DNA from: JANNXY01 sp031409775
Lineage (GTDB): Bacteria; Patescibacteriota; Minisyncoccia; Phycocordibacterales; CAIZIN01
Length of the DNA stretch: 29,749 nt
Direction: 5' to 3'
Assembly: GCA_031409775.1 (NCBI GenBank)
Contig: JANNXY010000001.1
Coordinates: forward strand, 1-29,749
Made by a program: the position numbers and the translations under genes. The notes beneath the pieces were generated by a model, which searched no databases, was not told where the DNA came from, and saw nothing but the letters and a program-made list of their open reading frames with translations. Of the stretch, positions 7,852 to 14,930 are shown one piece after another (the first letter of the stretch is position 1; every line of letters begins with the position of its first letter).

Positions 7852-9120
7852 ATGCTAGATATCAAATTCATAAGGGAGAACAAAGAAGTAGTTCAAGCCG
7901 GAGCCAAGAAAAAGCTCATGGATTTCAACGTAGATGATCTACTCGCTACAGATGACAAGCGCCGCGAGCTATTGCAGAAAATCGAAATGAAAAAAGCCGA
8001 GCAGGGCAGATTCGGCCAAAAGGTCGCAACCACTCCTACAGATGGTGAGAAGAAAATGATCATCGAGGCCATGCAGCTCGTCAAAGCTGAAGTGCAGAAA
8101 GAAGAAGAACAACTCAAGTCAGTAATGGCTGATTGGCAGCGCCTAATGCTCCAAGTGCCAAATGTTCCAGACATGACTGTCCCCGAGGGGTTAAGCGATG
8201 CAGACAATGTAGAGGTGAGGACATGGGGCGAGAAGAAAACATTTGATTTCGAAGCAAAGAGTCATATAGAAATCATGGAGGCGCTCGACATGGCGAATTT
8301 CGAGAAGGGAACTGAAGTGTCTGGATTTAGAGGGTATTTTCTCAAGGGCGCAGGAGCGGAATTGTCGTTTGCTATCTGGCAGTATGCCAAGGACTTCTGG
8401 TTGCGCAAACCGGGATTCGAAATGATGATCGTGCCATCACTTGTGCGCAGGGAGACGTTGCTCGGTACAGGATATTTGCCCCAAGGCGAAGATGATCTAT
8501 ACAAGACCCAAGACGGCGAATACCTCGCGGGCACAGCCGAGGTCGCGACGATGGCCTATTGGTCAGACAAAGAATTAAAGAAAAGTGATTTACCCCAGAA
8601 AATTCTAGCCTTTTCCCCATGCTTCCGCAGGGAAGCCGGCAGCCATGGCAAGGATGTCAAGGGTCTTATCCGTGTCCATGAGTTTTTCAAACTTGAGCAG
8701 GTTGTGCTCTGTGAAGCGAGTCATAGTGAGAGCGTGAAGCATCACGAAGAAATAAATACAAACACAGAAGAGTTTATACAGAGTCTGGGAATCCCTTATC
8801 ATGTTGTGGCTAACTGTGGTGGCGACCTAGGCCTAGGTCAAGTCAAGAAATACGACATCGAGCTATGGGTTCCTGGCGAGTCCAAGTACCGAGAGATCAG
8901 CTCTGCATCATATTTCCACGACTTCCAGTCTCGGAGACTCAATATCAGATATCGAGATGATGATGCCAAACTCAGATTCGTGCATTCGCTCAACTGTACA
9001 GCTATCCCAACTCCGAGGATTTTGGTATCACTTATAGAGAATTATCAACAAGCTGATGGCACTATAATTATCCCCGAAGTCCTACGTCCATACATGGGTG
9101 GTAAAGAAGTGATAAAATAA
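7852..9120 (+). CDS. serS: Seryl-tRNA synthetase
   Basis: Charges tRNA-Ser with serine using ATP. The N-terminal long coiled-coil arm spans about residues 25-105, followed by the class II catalytic core. Motif 2 is CFRREAGSHGKDVKGLIRVHEF. Motif 3 is LNCTAIPTPRILVSLIENYQ with the usual IPEVLRPYMGG end. The expected length is met at 422 aa. I chose the ATG at 7852 because MLDIKFIREN is the family N-terminus. An earlier in-frame ATG at 7744 would add 36 residues lying inside divergent dprA and is rejected. The TAA stop touches the -10 of the next gene. Confidence 0.97.
   Translation: MLDIKFIRENKEVVQAGAKKKLMDFNVDDLLATDDKRRELLQKIEMKKAEQGRFGQKVATTPTDGEKKMIIEAMQLVKAEVQKEEEQLKSVMADWQRLMLQVPNVPDMTVPEGLSDADNVEVRTWGEKKTFDFEAKSHIEIMEALDMANFEKGTEVSGFRGYFLKGAGAELSFAIWQYAKDFWLRKPGFEMMIVPSLVRRETLLGTGYLPQGEDDLYKTQDGEYLAGTAEVATMAYWSDKELKKSDLPQKILAFSPCFRREAGSHGKDVKGLIRVHEFFKLEQVVLCEASHSESVKHHEEINTNTEEFIQSLGIPYHVVANCGGDLGLGQVKKYDIELWVPGESKYREISSASYFHDFQSRRLNIRYRDDDAKLRFVHSLNCTAIPTPRILVSLIENYQQADGTIIIPEVLRPYMGGKEVIK
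9110..9118 (+). promoter_or_regulatory. Extended -10 of the FtsQ-like gene, touching the serS stop
   Basis: TGA-TAAAAT, with the hexamer at 9113-9118, ends 6 nt before the ATG at 9125. Its final T is the first base of the serS TAA. Confidence 0.55.
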
Positions 9121-9124
9121 TCTC

Positions 9125-9931
9125 ATGATCCAGCTTCGATCGAAAGTCGGGGTCAACAAGCGTAGGAAAAAACTAAGAGTTTATTTATATATTTTCCTTG
9201 CGATAGTATTGCTCGGTTTCTGTGGCCTACTTTTCTACACACAGAGTCATAGATACGACCTAGAGTCTCCTGTCGTAGTGGGGGCTTCGTTTGTGAGAGA
9301 TGTAGAGATCCATACTATTGTTACCGAGCACTCTTCAGTCAAATTTGTCGGGATATTTTCACGCAATAACAAACTGTTTTTCCCAGGCGATTCTATCCAA
9401 ACCAAGCTAGAGTCGATACCTGCGGTTGTTTCTGCAGAAGTAGAAGTGATAGGTAATACACCATACGTGAGACTAATCGAGCGTGTACCTACACACTTGT
9501 GGTGCAGTGATATAAGTGATGAAAACTCGCTGTGTTACTTTGTCGATGACAGCGGTGTACTATTTGCTTCCGCACCGGACTTTACCGGAGGGACTTATCT
9601 CAAGCTCTACACTATCGCAGTTTCGATACCACCTATAGGACAAGTAGTAGTGGAGAAGGAACTTCTCCAGAGAATCACTTCGATAACAGACTCAGTTCGT
9701 ACGTTAGGACTACGAATATCCAAGGTTGAGTTTAATTCAGAAACAACTACTACACTGTATGATTACTCATCACTACGTATACTCATAAACCCTCAAGTAT
9801 CTAGTGAGGCTCTACCCGCGAGACTGGAGGCACTCAAGGTCATACATGATATAGGAGAGAATCCAGGTTCATATGAATACGTTGATGCTCGGCTAGAGAA
9901 CAAAATATTTTTGAAAGAAAAACAGAAATAG
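9125..9931 (+). CDS. FtsQ/DivIB-like cell-division protein with POTRA domain
   Basis: Likely a divisome scaffold that spans the membrane once and links septal peptidoglycan synthesis to the Z-ring. The basic N-terminus (about 1-17) is followed by one membrane helix (about 18-38). A POTRA-like region runs about 60-122, with the characteristic IPAVVSAEVEVIGNTPYVRLIERVP. The beta domain starts with W-C...CYFVDDSGVLFA, matching the FtsQ pattern (VDxxGxxF). Two extracytoplasmic cysteines near 127 and 137 could form a disulfide. At 268 aa it is normal for FtsQ. It is next to a D,D-carboxypeptidase gene, which supports a cell-wall role. Sequence identity to FtsQ is by motif pattern only. Confidence 0.8.
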   Translation: MIQLRSKVGVNKRRKKLRVYLYIFLAIVLLGFCGLLFYTQSHRYDLESPVVVGASFVRDVEIHTIVTEHSSVKFVGIFSRNNKLFFPGDSIQTKLESIPAVVSAEVEVIGNTPYVRLIERVPTHLWCSDISDENSLCYFVDDSGVLFASAPDFTGGTYLKLYTIAVSIPPIGQVVVEKELLQRITSITDSVRTLGLRISKVEFNSETTTTLYDYSSLRILINPQVSSEALPARLEALKVIHDIGENPGSYEYVDARLENKIFLKEKQK

Positions 9932-9939
9932 TGTAGAAT
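9911..9939 (+). promoter_or_regulatory. Promoter of the D,D-carboxypeptidase gene (leaderless)
   Basis: TTGAAA (9911-9916, 5 of 6 to consensus), a 17-nt spacer and TAGAAT (9934-9939) end 7 nt before the ATG at 9947. This is the best full -35/-10 promoter in the window. The -35 lies inside the end of the upstream coding region. Confidence 0.75.
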
Positions 9940-9946
9940 CAATTAT

Positions 9947-10927
9947 ATGTTAAATTTATGGGATCACATCAAGGTTGGTAGTATCGTTGTTGCTGCCATA
10001 CTATTTGGAGCTGGGTTTGCTGAATCCGTGCTCAGCATAGCTGGAGCCTCATCTGTATCTGGCTGGACTGTAGCGCAGACTGTCGAAGTACCACAGTCAA
10101 TAGCTGTAGTGGTGGATAATGTAGAAGCAGAAGCGAAGGGATCCGATGATTCAACACGGGCATTCCCTGTGAGCCAGTACAATGTTAAATCACCAGTACC
10201 CAAACTCAATGCAGACTCCTACCTGGTAGCAGATCTAGAGACCGGAGAGGTGATCGTTAGCAAGTTTCCTGGAACTATTTATCCGATCGCTTCTGTTTCC
10301 AAACTTGTCACAGCGCTAGTCGCACAGTCATCCATACCGAGCAAGCAGGAAGTGGTAGTGACCAAGAGTGCGCTAGCCACATATGGGCCTTCTGGCGGGC
10401 TACTATCTGGAGAGAATGTTCGTGCAGGAGATCTAATTTATCCACTACTACTCGAATCCTCCAATGATGTAGCTCTACTAATATCAGAACAGTTTGGACA
10501 AGGTGAATTTGTCAAAATGATGAACGCCAAGGCAGAAGAGATAGGTATGAAGTCAACCTCATTCGAAGAAGCGAGCGGTTTGTCAGAGAACAATGTTTCC
10601 AATACCGAGGATCTGTTCGTTCTCGCTCAGTATATATACAGAGAATTTCCTTCTATTTATGATATCACCCGTATCAGAGAGTTCGCTTTGCGCAAACACA
10701 CATGGACAAACCACAACTATATGCTCCAGTTCGAGACATTTGTAGGTGGCAAGAACGGTTATACAGACGAAGCTCTCCGAACCACCGTTTCTGTATTTGA
10801 ATTACCGATAAAGCATGGCAAGACTACCGAGACGCGGCCTATCGCCGTGATCCTCCTCCACACCGATACTCGAGAGCAGGATGTGGTCAAACTCCTCGAT
10901 TTCGTCAAAAAGTCAGTGGAACTCTAA
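9947..10927 (+). CDS. D-alanyl-D-alanine carboxypeptidase, peptidase S11 family
   Basis: A low-molecular-weight penicillin-binding protein that trims the terminal D-Ala of peptidoglycan stem peptides outside the membrane. The three catalytic motifs are present: SxxK as S116-V-S-K119, SxN as S171-S-N173, and K-N-G at 269-271 in place of the usual KTG. An N-terminal membrane helix (about 10-32) acts as signal anchor. A low-complexity linker of about 50 residues precedes the catalytic domain. The C-terminal domain typical of PBP5 is missing, so the protein is a compact 326 aa. It follows the FtsQ-like gene but has its own promoter. Confidence 0.92.
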   Translation: MLNLWDHIKVGSIVVAAILFGAGFAESVLSIAGASSVSGWTVAQTVEVPQSIAVVVDNVEAEAKGSDDSTRAFPVSQYNVKSPVPKLNADSYLVADLETGEVIVSKFPGTIYPIASVSKLVTALVAQSSIPSKQEVVVTKSALATYGPSGGLLSGENVRAGDLIYPLLLESSNDVALLISEQFGQGEFVKMMNAKAEEIGMKSTSFEEASGLSENNVSNTEDLFVLAQYIYREFPSIYDITRIREFALRKHTWTNHNYMLQFETFVGGKNGYTDEALRTTVSVFELPIKHGKTTETRPIAVILLHTDTREQDVVKLLDFVKKSVEL

Positions 10928-10928
10928 A

Positions 10929-11882
10929 ATGTTCTGGAATAAATTACAAAAACCCTTCTTCGTTCTCGCGCCTATGGCGGACGTGACCGATGCTGCATTC
11001 CGCAGAATCATTGCCAAGTATGGCAAGCCCGACGTGACATGGACCGAATTCGTCTCGGCAGATGGACTAGTGCGGGCAACTCCAGAGGGCAAGGCCAAGC
11101 TCATGAAGGATCTCGTATACGATGAGAGCGAGAGGCCGATCGTGGCGCAACTATTTTCTAGCAATCCAGAATACATGGAACAAGCAGCTTACCTAGTTCG
11201 AGATTTGGGATTCGATGGTATCGATATCAACATGGGTTGTCCAGACAAGTCCATAGAGAAGCAGGGTTGTGGTGCCGCGATGATGCGTTACCCAGAGAAA
11301 GCTGTAGCTGTGATCCGGGCCGCACAGAAATCTGGCCTGCCAGTGTCTGTGAAAACCAGGATCGGTTATAATAAAAATGAAATAGAAACATGGATTCCCA
11401 AACTCCTCGAGACAAATCTGGCAGCTCTCACAGTGCACTGCCGCACGCGTAAAGAAATGTCCAAAGTTCCAGCTAGGTGGGAACATATAAAGGAGGTGGT
11501 GGATATCAGGAATAGAATGGGAGTTAATACCCTAATTATCGGTAATGGGGATGTCGAATCAGTTGAAGATGGCAAGTTGAAAGTTGCAGAGACTGGGTGT
11601 GACGGTGTGATGTTGGGTAGGGCGATATTTGGCAATCCGTGGTTATTTAGCATAGATCATGGAACACAGAACATGGAACAGAAATTAAAAGTACTTCTTG
11701 AACATACTAAATTATTCGACGAGCTCCTAGGTGACACCAAATCTTTTGCCTTAATGAAGAAGCACTTCAAGTCTTACCTCGCTGGCCTCGAAAACGTCCA
11801 CGACCTCAAGCTAAAGCTCATGGAAACCAACAATTCCACAGAAGTAGAAGCAATAATTACCAAATTTATGGAAACAGGGTAA
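10929..11882 (+). CDS. dus: tRNA-dihydrouridine synthase
   Basis: FMN-dependent enzyme that reduces uridines in the tRNA D-loop to dihydrouridine. The TIM-barrel start FFVLAPMADVTDAAFR (about 9-24) is diagnostic. The active-site segment is NMGCPDKSIEKQGCGAAMM, with the catalytic Cys in NxGCP. SVKTRIGY, LTVHCRTR and NGDVES...GCDGVMLGRAIFGNPW follow in the expected order. I start at ATG 10929, one base after the previous stop, because an earlier in-frame start (10881) lies wholly inside the carboxypeptidase gene. A GTGGA about 8-12 nt upstream may serve as a weak Shine-Dalgarno with translational coupling. The length is 317 aa. The TAA stop forms the start of the dnaX -10. Confidence 0.95.
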   Translation: MFWNKLQKPFFVLAPMADVTDAAFRRIIAKYGKPDVTWTEFVSADGLVRATPEGKAKLMKDLVYDESERPIVAQLFSSNPEYMEQAAYLVRDLGFDGIDINMGCPDKSIEKQGCGAAMMRYPEKAVAVIRAAQKSGLPVSVKTRIGYNKNEIETWIPKLLETNLAALTVHCRTRKEMSKVPARWEHIKEVVDIRNRMGVNTLIIGNGDVESVEDGKLKVAETGCDGVMLGRAIFGNPWLFSIDHGTQNMEQKLKVLLEHTKLFDELLGDTKSFALMKKHFKSYLAGLENVHDLKLKLMETNNSTEVEAIITKFMETG

Positions 11883-11885
11883 TAT
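11880..11885 (+). promoter_or_regulatory. -10 of dnaX built on the dus stop codon
   Basis: TAATAT starts with the dus TAA (11880-11882) and ends 6 nt before the dnaX ATG at 11892. A -35-like TTACCA at 11857-11862 has a 17-nt spacer. Confidence 0.55.
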
Positions 11886-11891
11886 ATAGTC

Positions 11892-12911
11892 ATGTCACAA
11901 GTTTTATACCGCAAATACCGCCCAGCGACATTTGATGATGTCGTTGGCCAGGACCAGATTGTAAACACGCTTAGAAATTCTCTAAAGAAAGGAAGTATTT
12001 CCCATGCCTATTTATTTCACGGCGGCAGAGGAACTGGCAAGACTTCTGTAGCGAGGATACTCGCGAGTGAGCTCGGCACGACAGCGACAGACCTATACGA
12101 GATCGATGCTGCATCGAACCGTGGTATCGACGACATCAGGGAACTTCGCGAAGCGGTAAAGACCTTGCCATTTGAATCCAAGTATAAAATTTATATTATC
12201 GACGAGGCGCACATGCTGACCAAGGAGGCCTGGAACGCACTACTCAAGACTCTCGAGGAGCCTCCAGCTCATGTGCTCTTTATAATGGCAACCACAGAGA
12301 TACACAAAGTCCCTGAGACTATCCTGTCTCGCTCCGAGATCTACACATTCTCTGAGCCCTCTCAGTCAGTGCTTGCAGAATTTGTATCGGATGCAGCCAA
12401 GAAAGAAGGTTACAACATAGATCTATCTGCCGCTGAAATGATCGCACTCCAAGGCAATGGCTCATTCCGTGATACGCTCGGATGTTTACAAAAGGTCATT
12501 AGCTCTTCTACAAGTAAGTCCATAAGCATAAATGACGCTCAAACAATCCTGGGAGTATCGAGCTCTCAATCAGTCAGAGATTTCACACAATATTATATTT
12601 CCAAAGATTCAGCCAAAGCACTCCGATCATTCCAGAACGCACTTGCAAATGGAGGCGATGCCAAGGTATTTATGAAATTTGTCCTACATATTCTACGTAT
12701 GGCCCTCCTACTCAAGGTTTCCAAGAATGAGAAAGAGTTTGTCCAGGGCCAGCTTTCTATAGAAGATTTCAAATTTGTAGAAAGGCTTGTCGCAGAACAT
12801 AGTACAGATATAAAGTCCAAAGCTCTCCTAGCATTACTCACCGCATATGGCCAGATTTCTGCTTCCCCTATCCCTGAACTGCCTGTGGAAATCGCTATTG
12901 CAGAGCTATAA
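11892..12911 (+). CDS. dnaX: DNA polymerase III clamp-loader subunit gamma, minimal form
   Basis: AAA+ ATPase of the clamp loader that places the sliding clamp on primed DNA. Walker A is GGRGTGKT (44-51), Walker B is YIIDEAHM (101-108) and sensor 1 is ATTE (133-136). The segment DLYEIDAASNRGIDDIRELRE (67-87) is diagnostic for DnaX. Two things are missing: the four-cysteine zinc module normally between Walker A and that segment, and the tau-specific C-terminal domains. The arginine-finger motif reads SRS rather than SRC. At 339 aa it stops after the collar (domain III). No A-rich slippery site for tau/gamma frameshifting is visible. The loss of the zinc module is, as far as I recall, seen in other Patescibacteria. 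Confidence 0.95.
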   Translation: MSQVLYRKYRPATFDDVVGQDQIVNTLRNSLKKGSISHAYLFHGGRGTGKTSVARILASELGTTATDLYEIDAASNRGIDDIRELREAVKTLPFESKYKIYIIDEAHMLTKEAWNALLKTLEEPPAHVLFIMATTEIHKVPETILSRSEIYTFSEPSQSVLAEFVSDAAKKEGYNIDLSAAEMIALQGNGSFRDTLGCLQKVISSSTSKSISINDAQTILGVSSSQSVRDFTQYYISKDSAKALRSFQNALANGGDAKVFMKFVLHILRMALLLKVSKNEKEFVQGQLSIEDFKFVERLVAEHSTDIKSKALLALLTAYGQISASPIPELPVEIAIAEL

Positions 12912-12917
12912 CATATG

Positions 12918-12926
12918 TGATACTAT
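12918..12926 (+). promoter_or_regulatory. Extended -10 upstream of the RRM gene
   Basis: TGA-TACTAT (12918-12926) predicts a start near 12933 and a leader of about 77 nt, much longer than for other genes here. A second -10-like TATAAA at 12988-12993 would give a leader of about 10 nt. Confidence 0.5.
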
Positions 12927-12963
12927 ATAGGGGATAGTAATCATTTCTCGCGGTGTTTCGCCA

Positions 12964-13009
12964 GGGAAAGGTCGTGCTATCGTGCGTTATAAAAGTAAAC
13001 AACTTTCCC
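12964..13009 (+). promoter_or_regulatory. Leader hairpin ending at the AUG of the RRM gene
   Basis: GGGAAAG (12964-12970) is exactly complementary to CTTTCCC (13003-13009), and the second arm ends at the base before the ATG at 13010. A smaller GGTG/CGCC hairpin lies just 5'. Such a fold could control initiation, for example by temperature or autoregulation; this is inference from sequence alone. Confidence 0.4.
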
Positions 13010-13297
13010 ATGTCAGTAAAACTATACGTCGGAGGAATTCCGTACACTTCAAAGCAAGAAGACATGCGTGCTCATTTCGAGCAGGCAGGTGTCGTTGAAG
13101 ATGCAACAATTCTACAAGACAAAATGACAGGTCGTTCACGTGGCTTCGGCTTCGTGACCATGGCGGATGATGCTGCTGCAAACAAAGCAATCGACATGTT
13201 CCACGATAAGGAATTTGACGGTCGCAAGCTTACAGTAAACATCGCTCGTCCTATGGAAGAGCGTCCTCGTCGCGACTTCAACAAGAGATCTTATTAA
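13010..13297 (+). CDS. Single-RRM RNA-binding protein
   Basis: Binds single-stranded RNA; bacterial single-RRM proteins of this size are often cold-induced or act as RNA chaperones. RNP2 is LYVGGI (5-10) and RNP1 is RGFGFVTM (44-51), both with the RNA-stacking aromatics. The one domain fills about residues 3-82, followed by a short Arg-rich tail. It lacks the Gly-rich tail seen in many cyanobacterial homologues. I chose ATG 13010 (MSVKLYVGG) because a longer in-frame start at 12953 would add 19 residues that do not fit the domain and would cover the leader. The gene stands alone, with its own promoter, structured leader and terminator. Confidence 0.94.
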   Translation: MSVKLYVGGIPYTSKQEDMRAHFEQAGVVEDATILQDKMTGRSRGFGFVTMADDAAANKAIDMFHDKEFDGRKLTVNIARPMEERPRRDFNKRSY

Positions 13298-13315
13298 TTA
13301 AGATTCTGTTGGTCC

Positions 13316-13346
13316 CACAAGCCCCGTCCGCAAGGTTGGGGTTTTG
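13316..13346 (+). terminator. Intrinsic terminator of the RRM gene
   Basis: CCCCGTCC (13322-13329), a GCAA loop and GGTTGGGG (13334-13341) form a stem with one wobble and one mismatch, followed by TTTT (13342-13345). Confidence 0.75.
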
Positions 13347-13348
13347 TG

Positions 13349-13377
13349 TTGCATAAATTAGGTCCCTATGCTATATT
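13349..13377 (+). promoter_or_regulatory. Promoter of rpmG and probably tRNA-Thr
   Basis: TTGCAT (13349-13354), a 17-nt spacer and extended -10 TGC-TATATT (13369-13377) predict a start about 3 nt before the rpmG ATG at 13387. The tRNA-Thr 18 nt downstream has no separate strong promoter and may be cotranscribed. Confidence 0.6.
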
Positions 13378-13386
13378 CTATGGACT

Positions 13387-13542
13387 ATGTCACAAGATAG
13401 ACTTATAAGATTGAGAAACAAGAAGACTGGGGAAGTAGTATTTACTACCAAGAACAAGAAGCTTGTTACTGCCAAAATCAAACTCATTAAATACTCAAAG
13501 AAGCTCCGCAAACGCGTCCTATTTGAAGAGGCGAAGAAATAA
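13387..13542 (+). CDS. rpmG: 50S ribosomal protein bL33
   Basis: A small zinc-ribbon-derived protein of the large ribosomal subunit near the E site. The translation begins MSQDRLIRLRNKKTGEVVF and continues TTKNKKLVTAKIKLIKYSK, then LRKRVLFEEAKK. It keeps the diagnostic pattern of a G-x2-(Y/F)-TTKNK block, then a K-L/I-x-K-Y segment and an R-K/H-x-V-x-x-x-E-A-K end. At 51 aa the length is usual. It has no cysteine, so it is the zinc-free (C-minus) form. Its ATG is about 3 nt after the predicted transcription start. Next to it is tRNA-Thr, recalling the tRNA/rpmG neighbourhood in other bacteria. Confidence 0.9.
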   Translation: MSQDRLIRLRNKKTGEVVFTTKNKKLVTAKIKLIKYSKKLRKRVLFEEAKK

Positions 13543-13560
13543 CCTCTTCAGTTTGTTAGA

Positions 13561-13636
13561 GCCGCTGTAGCTCAGTTGGTAGAGCACGTCATTGGTAATG
13601 ACGAGGTCATCGGTTCAATCCCGATCGGCGGCTCCA
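13561..13636 (+). tRNA. tRNA-Thr (anticodon GGT)
   Basis: A full cloverleaf is visible. The acceptor stem GCCGCTG pairs with CGGCGGC (one G-T wobble), the D-arm contains AGTTGGTAGA, and the anticodon stem CGTCA/TGACG has loop TTGGTAA (anticodon GGT). The T-arm reads TCGG-TTCAATC-CCGA. The 3' CCA is encoded at 13634-13636, unlike the tRNA-Leu of this window. Confidence 0.96.
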
Positions 13637-13640
13637 ATTG

Positions 13641-13649
13641 TGTTAGAAT
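13641..13649 (+). promoter_or_regulatory. Extended -10 of the histidine kinase gene (leaderless)
   Basis: TGT-TAGAAT ends 6 nt before the ATG at 13656 and starts 5 nt after the tRNA-Thr gene. No convincing -35, as the region upstream is tRNA. Confidence 0.65.
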
Positions 13650-13655
13650 AGAACA

Positions 13656-14930
13656 ATGAGCAAATATTCTAAAAGTATAAACGTAAGGCTCCCTGACTAT
13701 CAATTTTATATCCACGCTTCTGGATTGGTAAGCCCTGTAATTCTTGCATCGCTCATCTATTTATTTCCGAGCCATTTTAGCTTCCTAAAAGAGCCTGGGT
13801 TGGTATTTCTTTTCTTTGTAGGAATATTTGCTTTTCATACTTTTTTCATGTTTGTCGAATATTTTTCTAACAACAAAGCCTACTTTGCTTTTCCGCGATA
13901 TGGTTGGCTTGTAGTTTTCTGTGCGATCGTATATGTTTCTGGTGGAATTTCTAGTCCGGTGATTTATCTACTTATTCTTCCGTACCTAGTATCTACGGTT
14001 GATCTAAATGCCAAAGACACATTGATCGTTTCTTGTCTGACAATGACTTTTCTTGTTGGTTTGTTCTTGTATGACCCTAGGGAAATGACCCCTGAGACTG
14101 TCGGACAGCATTTATTCACCATTTTTATTTTTAGTATTATCTCTTTATACATGTACAGGTTGGTCAAAGAAACCCTGCACGAGAGGTTCGAGAAAGAAGA
14201 GGTCAAGGCCGAGGTGTCTAGACTGCTCGAGTTGGACAAAGTCAAAAGCGACTTTATCACCGTAGCATCCCACAGACTACGTACACCGCTCTCTGGTGTG
14301 GTGTGGGCACTCTCCGAGATAAGCGATCCAGAATCAGACAATTTATCTATTTCAAAAAGGAAAGAAATAGAGGCTAGTGCATTACATGAAACCAACGAAG
14401 CTATCAAGGTCGTAAATGATCTGATTAGGTCAGTCGAGATAGATAGTCAAAGTTATAAATTAAATATTTTAGATGTAGATCTAGAGATGCTCATACATGA
14501 AGTCATAGAGAGCTTGGCTTGGCTCGCGAGGAAGAATAATGTAACAGTGAGTGTTACTGGGGATAAACTCCCTGATATCAAAGGTGATAAGGAGATGCTA
14601 CGTCTATCTATAGCAAACATGATAGATAATGCGATCAGATATTCACCGAATGCCACTGTCCAAGTGAGATGGGGGATAAAGGATGATACCGTGATTATTT
14701 ATATAAACGATTCTGGAAGTGGTATTTCTCCAGATGATTTGAAATATGTGTTCGAACGGTTCTATCGTGGACAGAATGCTCTGTCTATAGAACCGAATGC
14801 AAGCGGTGTGGGTCTGTATATTGCAAAGAAGCTCATAGAGCTTCACACTGGCTCAGTGGCCCTGACTTCCGAGAAAGGTAGAGGCACAAATGTGATAATC
14901 AAACTACCACTATGGACAAAGATAAAATAA
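13656..14930 (+). CDS. Membrane sensor histidine kinase, orphan
   Basis: Sensor kinase of a two-component system. Five or six hydrophobic segments between residues 20 and 168 form the sensing part, with no large extracytoplasmic loop, so a membrane-embedded or intramembrane signal is likely. The HisKA dimerisation domain contains DFITVASHRLRTPLSGV, phospho-acceptor His206. The HATPase domain has the N box (NMIDNAIRYSP), G1 (NDSGSGISPDD), F box (VFERFYRG) and G2 (SGVGLYIAKKLIELHTG). The length is 424 aa. No response regulator gene is next to it or elsewhere in the window. It overlaps prfB by 19 nt. Confidence 0.94.
   Translation: MSKYSKSINVRLPDYQFYIHASGLVSPVILASLIYLFPSHFSFLKEPGLVFLFFVGIFAFHTFFMFVEYFSNNKAYFAFPRYGWLVVFCAIVYVSGGISSPVIYLLILPYLVSTVDLNAKDTLIVSCLTMTFLVGLFLYDPREMTPETVGQHLFTIFIFSIISLYMYRLVKETLHERFEKEEVKAEVSRLLELDKVKSDFITVASHRLRTPLSGVVWALSEISDPESDNLSISKRKEIEASALHETNEAIKVVNDLIRSVEIDSQSYKLNILDVDLEMLIHEVIESLAWLARKNNVTVSVTGDKLPDIKGDKEMLRLSIANMIDNAIRYSPNATVQVRWGIKDDTVIIYINDSGSGISPDDLKYVFERFYRGQNALSIEPNASGVGLYIAKKLIELHTGSVALTSEKGRGTNVIIKLPLWTKIK

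Noticed and set aside
12593..12841. tau/gamma programmed frameshift or downstream tau frame in dnaX
   Set aside because: No A-AAA-AAG type heptamer near the end and no continuing frame after the stop.
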